Source: Chitinophagia bacterium | GTDB lineage: Bacteria; Bacteroidota; Bacteroidia; Chitinophagales; Chitinophagaceae | Reading direction: 5' to 3' | Length of the DNA: 64,000 nucleotides | Assembly (NCBI GenBank): GCA_021324175.1 | Contig: JAJPJP010000422.1 | Coordinates: forward strand, 20,797-84,796 | Part shown: piece by piece, positions 54,187 through 63,795 of the stretch | How positions within the stretch are numbered: position 1 is the stretch's first letter | Layout: each line of letters starts with the position of its first letter | Notes under the pieces: generated by a model | The model's input: the letters and a program-made list of their open reading frames with translations, nothing else | Told to the model about the DNA's origin: nothing | Database searches by the model: none | Made by a program: the position numbers and the translations under genes

Positions 54187-55902
54187 TCAATAATCATACT
54201 GTCTCCTAAACGCATTCAACCTGATTCCGACCGTGAAAATCGTAGAATTCGATGCTGAAATCCCCGCGGCTACAGGATCGGCAACCGAGAAATTCCTCAC
54301 GGTGACAGATGCGTCAAGAAACAGGTTTTCTCTCAACTCGTAGGAAGCCAAAAGCGAAGTGTTGAAACAGCTCGACTGCACTCCTGAAGCAATTTTGAAC
54401 CCGTAATCCCTCGGGCGCGTATCATAGTTCTCCAGGACATTGCTGCCAAAGTTCACACCGGCAGAATCAAGGCCCTGCCGATAATAAATCATCTTGCCTT
54501 CAAAGCTCAGCTTCGTCGACGGCCGGTACCTGGCAATCGTGATAAATTCAAGAAAATTCGCTCCGAGTGGATGAGCCAGTGGCTGATTATAGTTAGAAAA
54601 GTTGGAAACACTGTCGTTGTGCTGGTAGGTATAGGGTCGCACCACGTTCGTTTCCAACTGCAGATCAAAATTTTTTAGGTCAAAGGCGTTAATATATTTT
54701 ACTCCAAGTTGGAAGCCCTGCTTGTTGGCCCAATAGCCCCTGGAATAGTGTATGATCTGGTCCAAAATAAATTCATTGATCAATAATTGCCCGTAAAATT
54801 GGGTGGTATGTCCAACGTTAGCCTTGAAATCGAGGCCCGCAGTCGTCTTATCGGGGCTGCCTGCCTGCTGCTGTGCCGAGACCAGGAAAATCACGGGGTT
54901 CAAATAGGAAAAATCAAAATAGTCAGGCCGGCTGAATGTCACGTTCTCATATAGCCCAAGGTTCAGCCAGCTTGCAGCATTAAAACTGAGATGGTGTACC
55001 ACCGCGTATTTCCTCGGGTAGTAGTAGTCGCCCAACTGGTGCTGGCTGATCAGCTCCATAAAAATATTCTGGTAATCCAGTTTCCAGATTTTCGTCTCCA
55101 GTTTCAGGAACAGGTAGGGCGCCGCATAATCGCTAAGAAACAGGCTTCTGTATCCGTCACCGATAAAGTTCTTATCATATCCAAATTGAAAGTCAAAATA
55201 CTTCCACACCTTAAAAAATATGGAAGCCCGGTTCTCAAAATAATCGAAGGCAGTTTTCTTGAAAGCTTTGTAATACCCAAAACCAGGAACCGCTGGAAAT
55301 CCAGACTGGGTCACCCGCTGCTGAAAATAGGTGGGGCCTCTTTCCTGGTTGTCCGTCAGGTAGGCTGAAAAACCCACTTTGTCGGCAATCATTCCCCGAA
55401 GCGTTAGGCCCTTCGAATTGAGAAATACTCTTGCGCTGTTGCCGGTTTCTACCGATTGGGTTTGCTGAACAACCGGATCAATCACCAGGAAAAAATCCTT
55501 TTCGTTGACCTCATAAAAATTCGCCTTATGAATATAAAACGTGCTCCAAACATTATTAGCACTGAGGAAATTATTTTTGTTCCCATGATACCATTCAATA
55601 TTGTTCATGAGCAGCGACTGCAGGTCATATTGGTCAATTTTTGACAGCCGGTAGAAATAGTCATAAGGGTAATGATGATGAAGGGAATCCGAAAGATCGG
55701 CAATTTGCACAGCCAGCTGCCGGCTCATTGGCCTCACGGTAGTGACATTGAGATCCGGGTTGGTCTGAAGAAGAATTTCCATCCTGTCGAGGAAATGGTC
55801 GGATTTTGATTCCTGAGGCAAAAGAGTGGATTGTGAAAAACCACTGTAAGGGACTCCTAAAATTATCAAACCCCTTACAAGGGTTTTTATAAATTGCGTC
55901 AT
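54187..55902 (-). CDS. RemB-like outer membrane protein, gliding/adhesion related
   Basis: A 571-residue exported protein with a signal peptide (MTQFIKTLVRGLIILGVPYSGFSQ) and a sequence rich in aromatic, alternating beta strands throughout. Examples are GFSAYLTDNQERG, YDKNFIGDGYRSLFLSD and DYYYPRKYAVVHHLSFN. It resembles proteins annotated as gliding motility protein RemB or Wzi-like capsule barrels. The ATG at 55902 is chosen; a start at 55935 would overlap divergent pyrC. Convergent with porT, 29 bp apart. The specific role is unproven. Confidence 0.6.
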   Translation of the reverse strand: MTQFIKTLVRGLIILGVPYSGFSQSTLLPQESKSDHFLDRMEILLQTNPDLNVTTVRPMSRQLAVQIADLSDSLHHHYPYDYFYRLSKIDQYDLQSLLMNNIEWYHGNKNNFLSANNVWSTFYIHKANFYEVNEKDFFLVIDPVVQQTQSVETGNSARVFLNSKGLTLRGMIADKVGFSAYLTDNQERGPTYFQQRVTQSGFPAVPGFGYYKAFKKTAFDYFENRASIFFKVWKYFDFQFGYDKNFIGDGYRSLFLSDYAAPYLFLKLETKIWKLDYQNIFMELISQHQLGDYYYPRKYAVVHHLSFNAASWLNLGLYENVTFSRPDYFDFSYLNPVIFLVSAQQQAGSPDKTTAGLDFKANVGHTTQFYGQLLINEFILDQIIHYSRGYWANKQGFQLGVKYINAFDLKNFDLQLETNVVRPYTYQHNDSVSNFSNYNQPLAHPLGANFLEFITIARYRPSTKLSFEGKMIYYRQGLDSAGVNFGSNVLENYDTRPRDYGFKIASGVQSSCFNTSLLASYELRENLFLDASVTVRNFSVADPVAAGISASNSTIFTVGIRLNAFRRQYDY

Positions 55903-55929
55903 GTTGGCCAATAAGTTAAGGTTCAAGTT

Positions 55930-57270
55930 ATGCAAAATTACCTGATAAAAAACATTTCAATAGTCAATGAAGGAAGCATTAATGTCGGCGATGTTCTTAT
56001 TAAAAACAGCCGCATTGAAAAAGTATCCGCGAATATACAACCGACGAATCTTTTGGAGGAAATCAACGGCGAAGGAAAATTTTTATTGCCCGGTGCTATT
56101 GATGACCAGGTTCATTTCCGCGAGCCCGGACTTACACACAAAGCAACTATATATTCGGAATCAAAGGCGGCGGTTGCGGGTGGGGTGACTTCCTTCATGG
56201 AAATGCCAAATACCATTCCGCCGGCATTCACGCAGGAACTTCTCGAGGACAAATATGCTATTGCAGCTGCTACTTCCCTGGCCAATTACTCATTTTTCAT
56301 GGGTACTTCGAATACGAATACTGAGGAAGTCCTTAAAACGAATAACAAAAAGAAGGACGTATGCGGCATCAAGATCTTTATGGGCTCTTCCACGGGGAAC
56401 CTTCTGGTTGATAACTTTCTGACCCTTGACCGCCTGTTTCGCGATTGTGAATTGCTTATCGCCACCCACTGTGAAGAAGAGCGAAGGATTAAGTCGAACC
56501 TGGATCGCATCAAAAAGGAAAAAAGTGAGCTCACTGCTGCCGACCACCCTTTAATTCGTGATGATGAAGCCTGCTTTGAGTCATCACTCACGGCGGTTCA
56601 GTTCGCAAAAAGGTATAACTCCCGCTTACACATACTGCACATTTCAACGGAAAGGGAATTGCAACTCTTTTCCAACCTGATGCCCCTGAAGGACAAACGA
56701 ATTACTGCCGAAGCCTGCGTTCACCACTTGCATTTCACCAGCGATGATTATGGCCGCCTGGGTAACCTGATCAAGTGTAATCCGGCAATCAAATCTCCCG
56801 ATAATAAAGAGGCGCTATGGAATGCATTGACAAGCGATCGCCTGGACGTCATTGCTACCGATCATGCGCCGCACACCTGGGTCGAAAAGAATGAACCTTA
56901 CGAGAAAGCGCATGCGGGCTTGCCGCTGGTCCAACATTCCGTATTGTTGATGTTGCATTACGTAAAACAGGGTCGAATATCCTTACAGGATATGGTTCGA
57001 AAGATGAGTCATAACGTAGCCACTTGTTTCCAGATTGAGAATCGGGGCTTCATCAGGGAAGGGTATTTCGCCGATCTCGTCATCGCCGACCTTGATGATT
57101 CCACTACTGTCACGAAAAACAATATCCTTTATAAATGTGGCTGGAGCCCGCTGGAAGGGTTTACTTTCCCCGCTTCAATTACTCATACATTTGTGAACGG
57201 CCATCTTGCTTATGGAAAAAGACACTTTAATGAATCTCAGAAGGGAAGCCGGCTGCGCTTTGACCGATAA
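55930..57270 (+). CDS. pyrC: dihydroorotase
   Basis: A 446-residue amidohydrolase closing carbamoyl-aspartate to dihydroorotate in pyrimidine synthesis. REPGLTHKATI, the carboxylated lysine Lys148 in IKIFMGSSTGN, His180 (ATHCEE), His237 (HILHIST) and Asp311 (ATDHAPH) are present. The first metal motif, normally DxHxH, reads Asp58-Asp-Gln60-Val-His62, so one metal histidine is glutamine. This variant appears to be shared by Bacteroidota dihydroorotases. It heads a same-strand run to 59837. Confidence 0.9.
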   Translation: MQNYLIKNISIVNEGSINVGDVLIKNSRIEKVSANIQPTNLLEEINGEGKFLLPGAIDDQVHFREPGLTHKATIYSESKAAVAGGVTSFMEMPNTIPPAFTQELLEDKYAIAAATSLANYSFFMGTSNTNTEEVLKTNNKKKDVCGIKIFMGSSTGNLLVDNFLTLDRLFRDCELLIATHCEEERRIKSNLDRIKKEKSELTAADHPLIRDDEACFESSLTAVQFAKRYNSRLHILHISTERELQLFSNLMPLKDKRITAEACVHHLHFTSDDYGRLGNLIKCNPAIKSPDNKEALWNALTSDRLDVIATDHAPHTWVEKNEPYEKAHAGLPLVQHSVLLMLHYVKQGRISLQDMVRKMSHNVATCFQIENRGFIREGYFADLVIADLDDSTTVTKNNILYKCGWSPLEGFTFPASITHTFVNGHLAYGKRHFNESQKGSRLRFDR

Positions 57271-57299
57271 AATTTCAAACCAATTGACTGCGCCCTTTC

Positions 57300-58616
57300 A
57301 TGGATATAGATAACACCACATATCACGATCTGTCGGTATTCAACCGGGATGATGAGTTTTCTTTATTTCATAAATTTGATTTCACAAATACCGTTGGAGG
57401 TCGGGATTGCCTTGCCCGCATGCTCTATGAGCCATTCAGCGATCTGAAAAAAATCCTGCAGACTCAGCAAATTATCTCCCTGATCATCACAAAGGTGGAA
57501 AAATGGCCGGCAACAATCACCAACGGCACCATTATGGTGATGCAGAAATTTTACGAGACACCAATTGACGATATCCCGGCCGGCCATGACGTTGTTAACG
57601 CTTTTCTTTACCGGGCGCTGCACAAATCCGATCACTCCCTGGTACGATATTCAATCACCCATTTTGCAGAGTTTATTCGCGGCATGACCGGGCTGATAGA
57701 AACATTTGACGCGGATGATGCACCTGACTTGCTGCGAAGCCTTTTGCAACGCGCGAGGAAGTTACTGGATAATGATGTGCTTCTGGACCTTGGCAAAATC
57801 GCCAAAGACCAAAAACTGTTACCGATTCAGGTGGTGACCTTTGGAAATTTTATACGCAACCGATTTAAGAGTGGCGCGACCGAGCTGATGGAAATATTCT
57901 CCAGGCTGGATGCATGGTATTCCATGGCGATGGCCACTAAAACCCTGGCGTTGGCAATACCTGTTCTCCACGAGAGCGACGAGCCGGGCATCGACGCCAA
58001 ATCGCTCTATCATATCCTCCTCCCCCAACCTGTTGCCTATGACGTAAGTCTTAATCCGAATAACAACTTCTTATTTCTTACGGGCGCGAATATGGCAGGC
58101 AAAAGTACCTTTATCAAGGCTGTCGGCGTCTCTGTCTACCTCGCGCATCTCGGCATGGGTGTGCCAGCCAAAGAAATGAGGCTTTCCCTTTTTGACGGAC
58201 TGCTAAGCAATATCAATATCGAAGACAATATCTCGAAAGGCGAGAGTTATTTCTTCAACGAGGTCCACCGCGTTAAAAATACCATCCTCAAAATAAACAA
58301 CCGCCGGAAGTGGCTAGTGCTGATTGATGAACTTTTCAAAGGCACCAATGTCGAAGACGCCATGAAGTGTTCGTCCGCAGTCATCAAAGGCCTGATTAAA
58401 ATCCGCAACTCCCTTTTTATTTTGTCTACGCATCTATATGAAATTGGCGAAGACCTCAAACAATATCCCAACATCAATTTTAAATACTTTGAAACGACCG
58501 TCAATGGGGAGCAATTGGAATTCAACTACCAGTTGAAAGACGGCATCAGCAATGACCGGCTGGGCTACCTCATTCTAAAAAGGGAAAAGGTTGTGGATTT
58601 ATTGGAGAAATTGTAA
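57300..58616 (+). CDS. MutS domain V-type ATPase without mismatch-recognition domain
   Basis: A 438-residue protein with the MutS core and ATPase only. The helical lever/core region lies at about 1-235, Walker A TGANMAGKSTFIK at 261-273, then the signature-like DNISKGESYFFNEV, Walker B WLVLIDELFKGTN and STHLYEI. Domain I, which contacts mismatches, is absent, as in the MutS-related proteins of Bacteroidota. The role in DNA metabolism is unknown. It follows pyrC by 29 bp. Confidence 0.87.
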   Translation: MDIDNTTYHDLSVFNRDDEFSLFHKFDFTNTVGGRDCLARMLYEPFSDLKKILQTQQIISLIITKVEKWPATITNGTIMVMQKFYETPIDDIPAGHDVVNAFLYRALHKSDHSLVRYSITHFAEFIRGMTGLIETFDADDAPDLLRSLLQRARKLLDNDVLLDLGKIAKDQKLLPIQVVTFGNFIRNRFKSGATELMEIFSRLDAWYSMAMATKTLALAIPVLHESDEPGIDAKSLYHILLPQPVAYDVSLNPNNNFLFLTGANMAGKSTFIKAVGVSVYLAHLGMGVPAKEMRLSLFDGLLSNINIEDNISKGESYFFNEVHRVKNTILKINNRRKWLVLIDELFKGTNVEDAMKCSSAVIKGLIKIRNSLFILSTHLYEIGEDLKQYPNINFKYFETTVNGEQLEFNYQLKDGISNDRLGYLILKREKVVDLLEKL

Positions 58617-58628
58617 TTTGTCGCTACA

Positions 58629-59837
58629 ATGCGCGACTTTCCACGAGTCCTACTATTGCTGTTTGGGTTTCTTCTGCTCTTCGCTGCTGAAATTCTTCGA
58701 GTTTATTTTATCATGCCCTTCCCGGGCAGCCAAAAAGCCAACACCATCCACCTTGCTTACTTCATCGACAGAAACATCGTTTGGATTCGCCTCGTTGCAG
58801 TACTGATGATTTTGTATCCATTGGCTTACATCCTGCGGCAAGGAAAAATCTGGAAAAAAGTATTGCTTACCATGGCAATCGTTGCCTACCTGCTCGTCGC
58901 TTACGCATTCAATTTTAAGTTCCTCGCTGATAAGATGTTTTATCAGCCTAAGAATAAATTGATGGTTTCCGTGATAGACAATCGGGTTGATACGAATTCG
59001 CTGGTGATTGCCACTGAATTGCAAGGGCAATCGAAAGCCTACCCAATAGAAATCATTGGCTATCATCACCAGGTTCAGGATACGATCGGCGGCGTCCCAG
59101 TACTGGTGACCTATTGCACCGTCTGCAGGACGGGCGCCATTTTCAATCCTTACGTTCATAACAAATACACGCATTTCCGTCTGGTCGGCATGGATCATTT
59201 CAATGCCATGTTCGAAGACGAGGAATCAAAGTCATGGTGGCGGCAGGTAAATGGCGAAGCGATAGCCGGACCATTGCGCGGGGAAAAGCTCCGGGAGTTT
59301 TCATCTTTCCAAATGCGCCTTGGGGCATGGATCCGCGAACATCCGAATACACTGATCCTCCAGCCTGATACCGTTTTTCAAAAGGATTACGATGACTTAA
59401 TCGGATATGACTCGGGCACGATAAAAGGCAGCCTCGAGAAGAGGGACAGCGGTTCATGGAACAATAAATCGTGGGTCGTGGGATTGGTCGAGCGACAGTC
59501 GGCAAAAGCCTATGATTGGAACGATCTGCAAAAACTTAAAGTCATTAATGATACCATGAACGGGGATCCGGTATTGCTGACCCTCGAGCCTGATTCAGAA
59601 ACCTTTCATGCCTTGGGTCGGCGAGTTAATGGTATGGTTTTATCTTTCACTATAAATGACAGTTCGAAACTCCTTTTTGATGATCAAACCCGCTCGACGT
59701 GGACGCTAACAGGTAATTGTGTAGCAGGTCGGTTAAAAAGTACAACGCTCCAGCCTGTACAATCCTATCAGCAATTCTGGCATTCCTGGAGGACGTTCCA
59801 TCCAAACACGACCGTCTTTAATACAGGCAAGCCTTAA
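58629..59837 (+). CDS. DUF3179 domain-containing membrane protein
   Basis: A 402-residue protein with three N-terminal membrane helices (about 6-25, 54-72 and 80-98) and a large DUF3179 domain. The domain shows AYPIEIIGYHHQVQD, the cysteine-containing VTYCTVCRTGAIF, and WTLTGNCVAGRLK near the C-terminus. The CxxC in TVCR could be redox-active or metal-binding. Function is unknown. It starts 13 bp after the MutS-like gene. Confidence 0.85.
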   Translation: MRDFPRVLLLLFGFLLLFAAEILRVYFIMPFPGSQKANTIHLAYFIDRNIVWIRLVAVLMILYPLAYILRQGKIWKKVLLTMAIVAYLLVAYAFNFKFLADKMFYQPKNKLMVSVIDNRVDTNSLVIATELQGQSKAYPIEIIGYHHQVQDTIGGVPVLVTYCTVCRTGAIFNPYVHNKYTHFRLVGMDHFNAMFEDEESKSWWRQVNGEAIAGPLRGEKLREFSSFQMRLGAWIREHPNTLILQPDTVFQKDYDDLIGYDSGTIKGSLEKRDSGSWNNKSWVVGLVERQSAKAYDWNDLQKLKVINDTMNGDPVLLTLEPDSETFHALGRRVNGMVLSFTINDSSKLLFDDQTRSTWTLTGNCVAGRLKSTTLQPVQSYQQFWHSWRTFHPNTTVFNTGKP

Positions 59838-59880
59838 GATTCGAGGGAGACTTGCGCATTCAAGTTTGGCCGCAGCATCA

Positions 59881-59888
59881 TAAATTTG
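59881..59888 (+). promoter_or_regulatory. -7 element abutting the M1 peptidase start
   Basis: TAAATTTG is an exact -7 match ending six bases before the ATG at 59895, so a transcript from it would be almost leaderless. Candidate TTG elements are 12 or 26 bp upstream, neither at the usual distance. The same octamer abuts lolD. Confidence 0.4.
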
Positions 59889-59894
59889 GACTCT

Positions 59895-61505
59895 ATGAAG
59901 TGGAAAAGTCTCATTATCGCGCTTTTCATTTTACTTGGCGCACTGAGGGCTGCGTCCCAGGCAGGAGCCAGCTACAATTTCAGCATCCGTCATTATATAT
60001 TTAATGTGCACCTCTCCGATCTAACGAACATTATTGTCGGGAGAGCCACCATAACCGTTGAATTTTCCAGGCAATCCACTTCCATTTCATTTGACCTCAC
60101 TGGCGAAAAACACGACGGCAGGGGAATGTCTGTCGCGGGAGTTACCCGTAATGGCAGGAACGTAGGCTATTCCCATTTAAAAGACGTCGTTACCATCCAG
60201 CTTGAACCAGCCGCCGAAAAAGGTGAAGTATGCGATTTCGAGGTCGCTTATGCGGGCGAGCCGGATGATGGCCTGATCATTTCAGAAAACAAGTACCATC
60301 ACCGGACTTTTTTTGCGGACAATTGGCCGAACAGGGCCCACCATTGGATTCCTTGCGTAGATGATCCCTCCCTCAAAGCACCGGTTGATTTTTTTGTTTC
60401 TGCGCCGCGAAAATATGATGTCATTTCAAATGGGTTGCTGGAAGAGACGAGCCCCCTCGACACTGTTTATAAGATGTCGCACTGGAAGGAACTAATTCCA
60501 CTCCCGACCAAGGTGATGGTCATCGGCGTCGCTGAGTTCGCCATCAACCACGCGGGTGACGTCGGTTGCATTCCCGTGTCCAGTTGGGTCTTTCCCGAAA
60601 ACAAAATAGAAGGGTTCTATGATTATGGGCAGGCGCTCGAGATACTCCCTTACTTTATTGAAAAAATTGGAGCTTACCCGTATTTGAAACTAGCCAATGT
60701 TCAGTCAAAAACGATATTTGGCGGAATGGAAAACGCCGGAGCCATTTTCTACGGCGAAAACTCCATCACCGGTGCCAGAAAGACGGAAGGAGTGCTTGCC
60801 CACGAAATTGCGCATCAATGGTTTGGCGATTTTGCAACTGAAACTGCATTTAGTCATGTATGGTTGAGCGAAGGCTTCGCGACCTATATGGCCGATCTTT
60901 ATTTCGAGCATAAGTACGGAACGGATACGCTGGTAAAAATTCTAAAGCAACAAAGGAACGAGGTCATCAGTTTCGCCAAAAAAAGCTCCAGGCCCATCGT
61001 CGATTCGCTAACGGCCAATCTTATGGACCTCCTTAATCCGAACAGTTATCAAAAAGGCGCATGGGTTCTTCACATGCTCCGAAGAAAAATAGGCGACGCT
61101 CTTTTTTGGAAAAGCATCCGCGCTTATTCGGCGGCTTATGGCGGGAAAAACGCCAGTACGATCGATCTCGAACACGTCATCGAAACCGCCAGCCATAAAG
61201 ATCTCGGACGCTTTTTTCAGCAATGGCTTTTTGGATCCGGATACCCCAATCTCGCCATCGCCTGGAAATACAATACGAAAAAAAGAATTGCCACGGTGAA
61301 CATACGTCAGCTCCAGGATTCAGTTTTTGAATTTCCCCTTGAGCTCTCATTTCGCTCAGATGACAATAACCAGCTTCATTCAATCAATATCAGGGAGAGG
61401 ATTACGACATTTGATTTACCGGTCAAATTCTACCCCGGCGAACTTGTGCCTGACCCCTACACGAGCCTGCTATTTACCTACTCGATTGATCGAATAATGC
61501 GATAG
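59895..61505 (+). CDS. M1-family metallopeptidase (aminopeptidase N-like), exported
   Basis: A 536-residue zinc aminopeptidase with a signal peptide (MKWKSLIIALFILLGALRAASQ). The exopeptidase motif GGMENAG is near 276-282, the zinc site HEIAHQWFG at 303-311, with the third ligand Glu326 in WLSEGFATY. The C-terminal ARM-repeat domain of full-length AMPN is missing, so this is a short periplasmic or surface form. A TTG start at 59886 is in frame but lies in the -7 box; ATG 59895 is used. Confidence 0.92.
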   Translation: MKWKSLIIALFILLGALRAASQAGASYNFSIRHYIFNVHLSDLTNIIVGRATITVEFSRQSTSISFDLTGEKHDGRGMSVAGVTRNGRNVGYSHLKDVVTIQLEPAAEKGEVCDFEVAYAGEPDDGLIISENKYHHRTFFADNWPNRAHHWIPCVDDPSLKAPVDFFVSAPRKYDVISNGLLEETSPLDTVYKMSHWKELIPLPTKVMVIGVAEFAINHAGDVGCIPVSSWVFPENKIEGFYDYGQALEILPYFIEKIGAYPYLKLANVQSKTIFGGMENAGAIFYGENSITGARKTEGVLAHEIAHQWFGDFATETAFSHVWLSEGFATYMADLYFEHKYGTDTLVKILKQQRNEVISFAKKSSRPIVDSLTANLMDLLNPNSYQKGAWVLHMLRRKIGDALFWKSIRAYSAAYGGKNASTIDLEHVIETASHKDLGRFFQQWLFGSGYPNLAIAWKYNTKKRIATVNIRQLQDSVFEFPLELSFRSDDNNQLHSINIRERITTFDLPVKFYPGELVPDPYTSLLFTYSIDRIMR

Positions 61506-61580
61506 ATAAAAGGTTTTATGAAAAAATCGCCTTGAAATCATGCGTCATGGCTCACTCTTTCCAAAAAAAATACGCTTAAC

Positions 61581-61633
61581 ATCCGGAATTACCACAATAA
61601 CCTTATATTTATTTGTGGTAAGGCTGTCCGGAT
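61581..61633 (+). promoter_or_regulatory. two-part dyad upstream of the desaturase gene
   Basis: TTACCACAA (61589-61597) pairs perfectly with TTGTGGTAA (61613-61621) around 15 nt. Outside it ATCCGGA (61581-61587) pairs with TCCGGAT (61627-61633), leaving a 1x5 internal loop. It ends 50 bp before the predicted ATG at 61684. It could be a repressor operator or an RNA stem in the leader. Confidence 0.5.
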
Positions 61634-61683
61634 ACAGTCGCAAATACATAAGAAAGCGCTACCACACTGAAAAATATACATTT

Positions 61684-62418
61684 ATGGGCCTGCTAATCTT
61701 TTTTATCTGTCACTGGTATATATCCCTATTTTTTCAATCTTTTTTCCATCATCGTTACGCAGCCCACCACATGTATTCCATGTCCAGGGGCTGGGAGAAA
61801 TTCTTCCACATATGTTGCTTTCTTACTCAGGGGTCATCCTATATCAGCGCATCTACTTATGCCATGATGCATCGGTTGCATCACGCTCATACCGATAAAG
61901 AAGGAGATCCGCATTCGCCGCGATTCAATGCCAACGTCTTTATGCTGATGTGGCGGACCCGTAATTATTATTATAGTCTTTACAAAAACTGTGAAGGAGT
62001 TGAAAATAAATATAAAAAAGATCTCCCCGAATGGGAAGCCTTTGATCGCTTCGCGCATAATTGGATTTCCCGGGTCTTATGGGGGGCCTTTTACCTCCTT
62101 GTTTACCTGCAATTGGCTACAGCCTGGTGGATGTTCCTGTTTTTGCCTTTGACGTTCTCAATGGGTGCCCTGCAGGGGTCGGTAGTCAACTGGTGGGCGC
62201 ACAGGTTCGGGTACAAGAATTTCAAGCTGAACAATACATCCAAGAATATCATCCCCCTTGATTTCTTCTTTGTAGGCGAATCCTATCATAACAACCACCA
62301 CATGTATCCTGGCAGGCCCAACAACGCAGTACGGTGGTTCGAATTTGATATTACCTTCCAAATTGCGCGACTTTTTCAATGGATGCGTATCTTGCGTATC
62401 AACCATATCCCCGCCTGA
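61684..62418 (+). CDS. acyl-CoA/fatty acid desaturase
   Basis: A 244-residue membrane di-iron desaturase introducing a double bond into fatty acyl chains. The histidine boxes are HHRYAAHH (22-29), HRLHHAH (63-69) and HNNHH near 213-217, with four membrane-spanning segments. The ATG at 61684 fits the short Bacteroidota form. An ATG at 61540 would add 48 residues encoded across a large dyad and rich in basic residues, so it is disfavoured. Confidence 0.88.
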   Translation: MGLLIFFICHWYISLFFQSFFHHRYAAHHMYSMSRGWEKFFHICCFLTQGSSYISASTYAMMHRLHHAHTDKEGDPHSPRFNANVFMLMWRTRNYYYSLYKNCEGVENKYKKDLPEWEAFDRFAHNWISRVLWGAFYLLVYLQLATAWWMFLFLPLTFSMGALQGSVVNWWAHRFGYKNFKLNNTSKNIIPLDFFFVGESYHNNHHMYPGRPNNAVRWFEFDITFQIARLFQWMRILRINHIPA

Positions 62419-62443
62419 CTGTTATGTCTTGAATTGATCTGTT

Positions 62444-63451
62444 ATGAATGAACAGACACGAAGAATCAGCACTTCCGGTTTCTACTCATTTATTCTAAAC
62501 AAGCAGGTATCCTGGCATGAAAATGTCTGGACCGCTTCCGACCGTTTTCTAACCATTCATGAAACACTCTCGCTCATTCGCGCGGGGATGGTTCGAGATC
62601 AGGTTCAGCAATTACGAAGTTTGCTGGGAAGTGGTCAAGACGAGGAATATAATAGTATGAAACTAACACTGCCCGCAGTGACGTTCTCTGCCCGCTTCGA
62701 GGGCGGAAGAAAAAAAACGAACCTTGAACACTACAATTCCATCTTGTCTTTTGACATTGACGGTCTCGGGTCTGCAGCGCTGGCAAAAGCGAGAAACAGC
62801 CTTTGGGAGGATGAGCTTGTATTCTCTTACTTTGACTCGCCCTCACGCAGGGGCCTTAAAGGCCTCGTTGCCATAAATTTCAGGTTTGCACTAACGGAAC
62901 ATAACCTTGAAGCCGCCCACAAGCTCGCCTTTACCAAGCTTGCAGATCGTTTCGAAGACTGGCACGAGCTCCGTCTCGATCCGAGCGGCAGCGACATTAC
63001 CAGATTGTGTTTCTTATCTTGGGATTCGAAACTCGTTTTGAAGGAAAAGATAGTTCCCTTGGAAGTAACCAAAGAGGAGATGCTTTCTTTCCTGAAACCG
63101 AACAAAAATGCAAAAGCAATCTCTTCACCTGGCGATCGCCATCTGGGAAAAACGATCGATGAGCCAAAGAATATCGAGACCATGGAATCGATCATCGAGT
63201 TCCTGAATAAAACTGGCGCCAGCATTACCGAATCTTATCTTGACTGGTTTAAGGTGGCCATGGCTCTTTGCAATTCATTTTCCTACCAGTTCGCCGAGGG
63301 CTTTTTTCTGAGGCTGAGCAAAATGGACGTAAATAAATTTGTACATGAAAATTGCATTCGATTCATCAGGCATTGCTATCAAACTAATAATGGAGCTCTT
63401 AAATTCAACTCGATTGTCTACTTCGCACAGAATAAAGGCTTTAGAATATAG
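62444..63451 (+). CDS. VirE N-terminal (BT4734-like) plus PriCT-2 domain protein
   Basis: A 335-residue protein. The N-terminal half (about 15-205) has LPAVTFSARFEGGRKKTNLE, SILSFDIDGL and LKGLVAINF, matching the VirE-N/BT4734-like domain, a possible primase-like fold. The C-terminus (about 245-335; IIEFLNKTGASITESYLDWF and MALCNSFSYQFAEGFFLRLS) resembles PriCT-2. In Bacteroidota these domains usually sit in front of a helicase in mobile elements; here there is no helicase domain and no adjacent integrase. It may be a domesticated or remnant element gene. Confidence 0.72.
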   Translation: MNEQTRRISTSGFYSFILNKQVSWHENVWTASDRFLTIHETLSLIRAGMVRDQVQQLRSLLGSGQDEEYNSMKLTLPAVTFSARFEGGRKKTNLEHYNSILSFDIDGLGSAALAKARNSLWEDELVFSYFDSPSRRGLKGLVAINFRFALTEHNLEAAHKLAFTKLADRFEDWHELRLDPSGSDITRLCFLSWDSKLVLKEKIVPLEVTKEEMLSFLKPNKNAKAISSPGDRHLGKTIDEPKNIETMESIIEFLNKTGASITESYLDWFKVAMALCNSFSYQFAEGFFLRLSKMDVNKFVHENCIRFIRHCYQTNNGALKFNSIVYFAQNKGFRI

Positions 63452-63795
63452 CTCAATTGACGTAAAAAATCCTGAATCTGGAATAGTTCTCCCGCCTAGA
63501 GAAATGTAAAAAAATTGGACAAAATGCTTGCATTAATAAAAAATCGTGAGTAAGTTTAATCCACCATTCAAGATCGAATCATCCTACAAAAGACGCTCTG
63601 TTGAAATCCGTACCGGCTTAAAGCTCGACGACATCATATTCAACTGCGGTACGATTTTAACTTCATCCACTATCTCACAAGACTGACGCTTACATCAATT
63701 ATCAATCCCTTCCTTCGAATAGCCAGACTGTAATTCACTATCGCGAAAAGCCATGTCGCCTTGGCAATTCATTTTAAACATTTAAATAATAGTGT
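63452..63795. other. intergenic region without a recognised gene
   Basis: AT-rich. A GTG-initiated 47-codon frame (63546-63689) reads MSKFNPPFKIESSYKRRS and so on, without family features. No strong hairpin, tRNA or exact promoter was found; TTG at 63761 with TAATAGTG at 63787 is a poor promoter for the next small gene. Confidence 0.3.

Noticed and set aside
55861-55885. AAACCC/GGGTTT hairpin near the pyrC start
   Set aside because: It lies in the signal-peptide codons of the RemB-like gene and is short; it is better explained as coding sequence.
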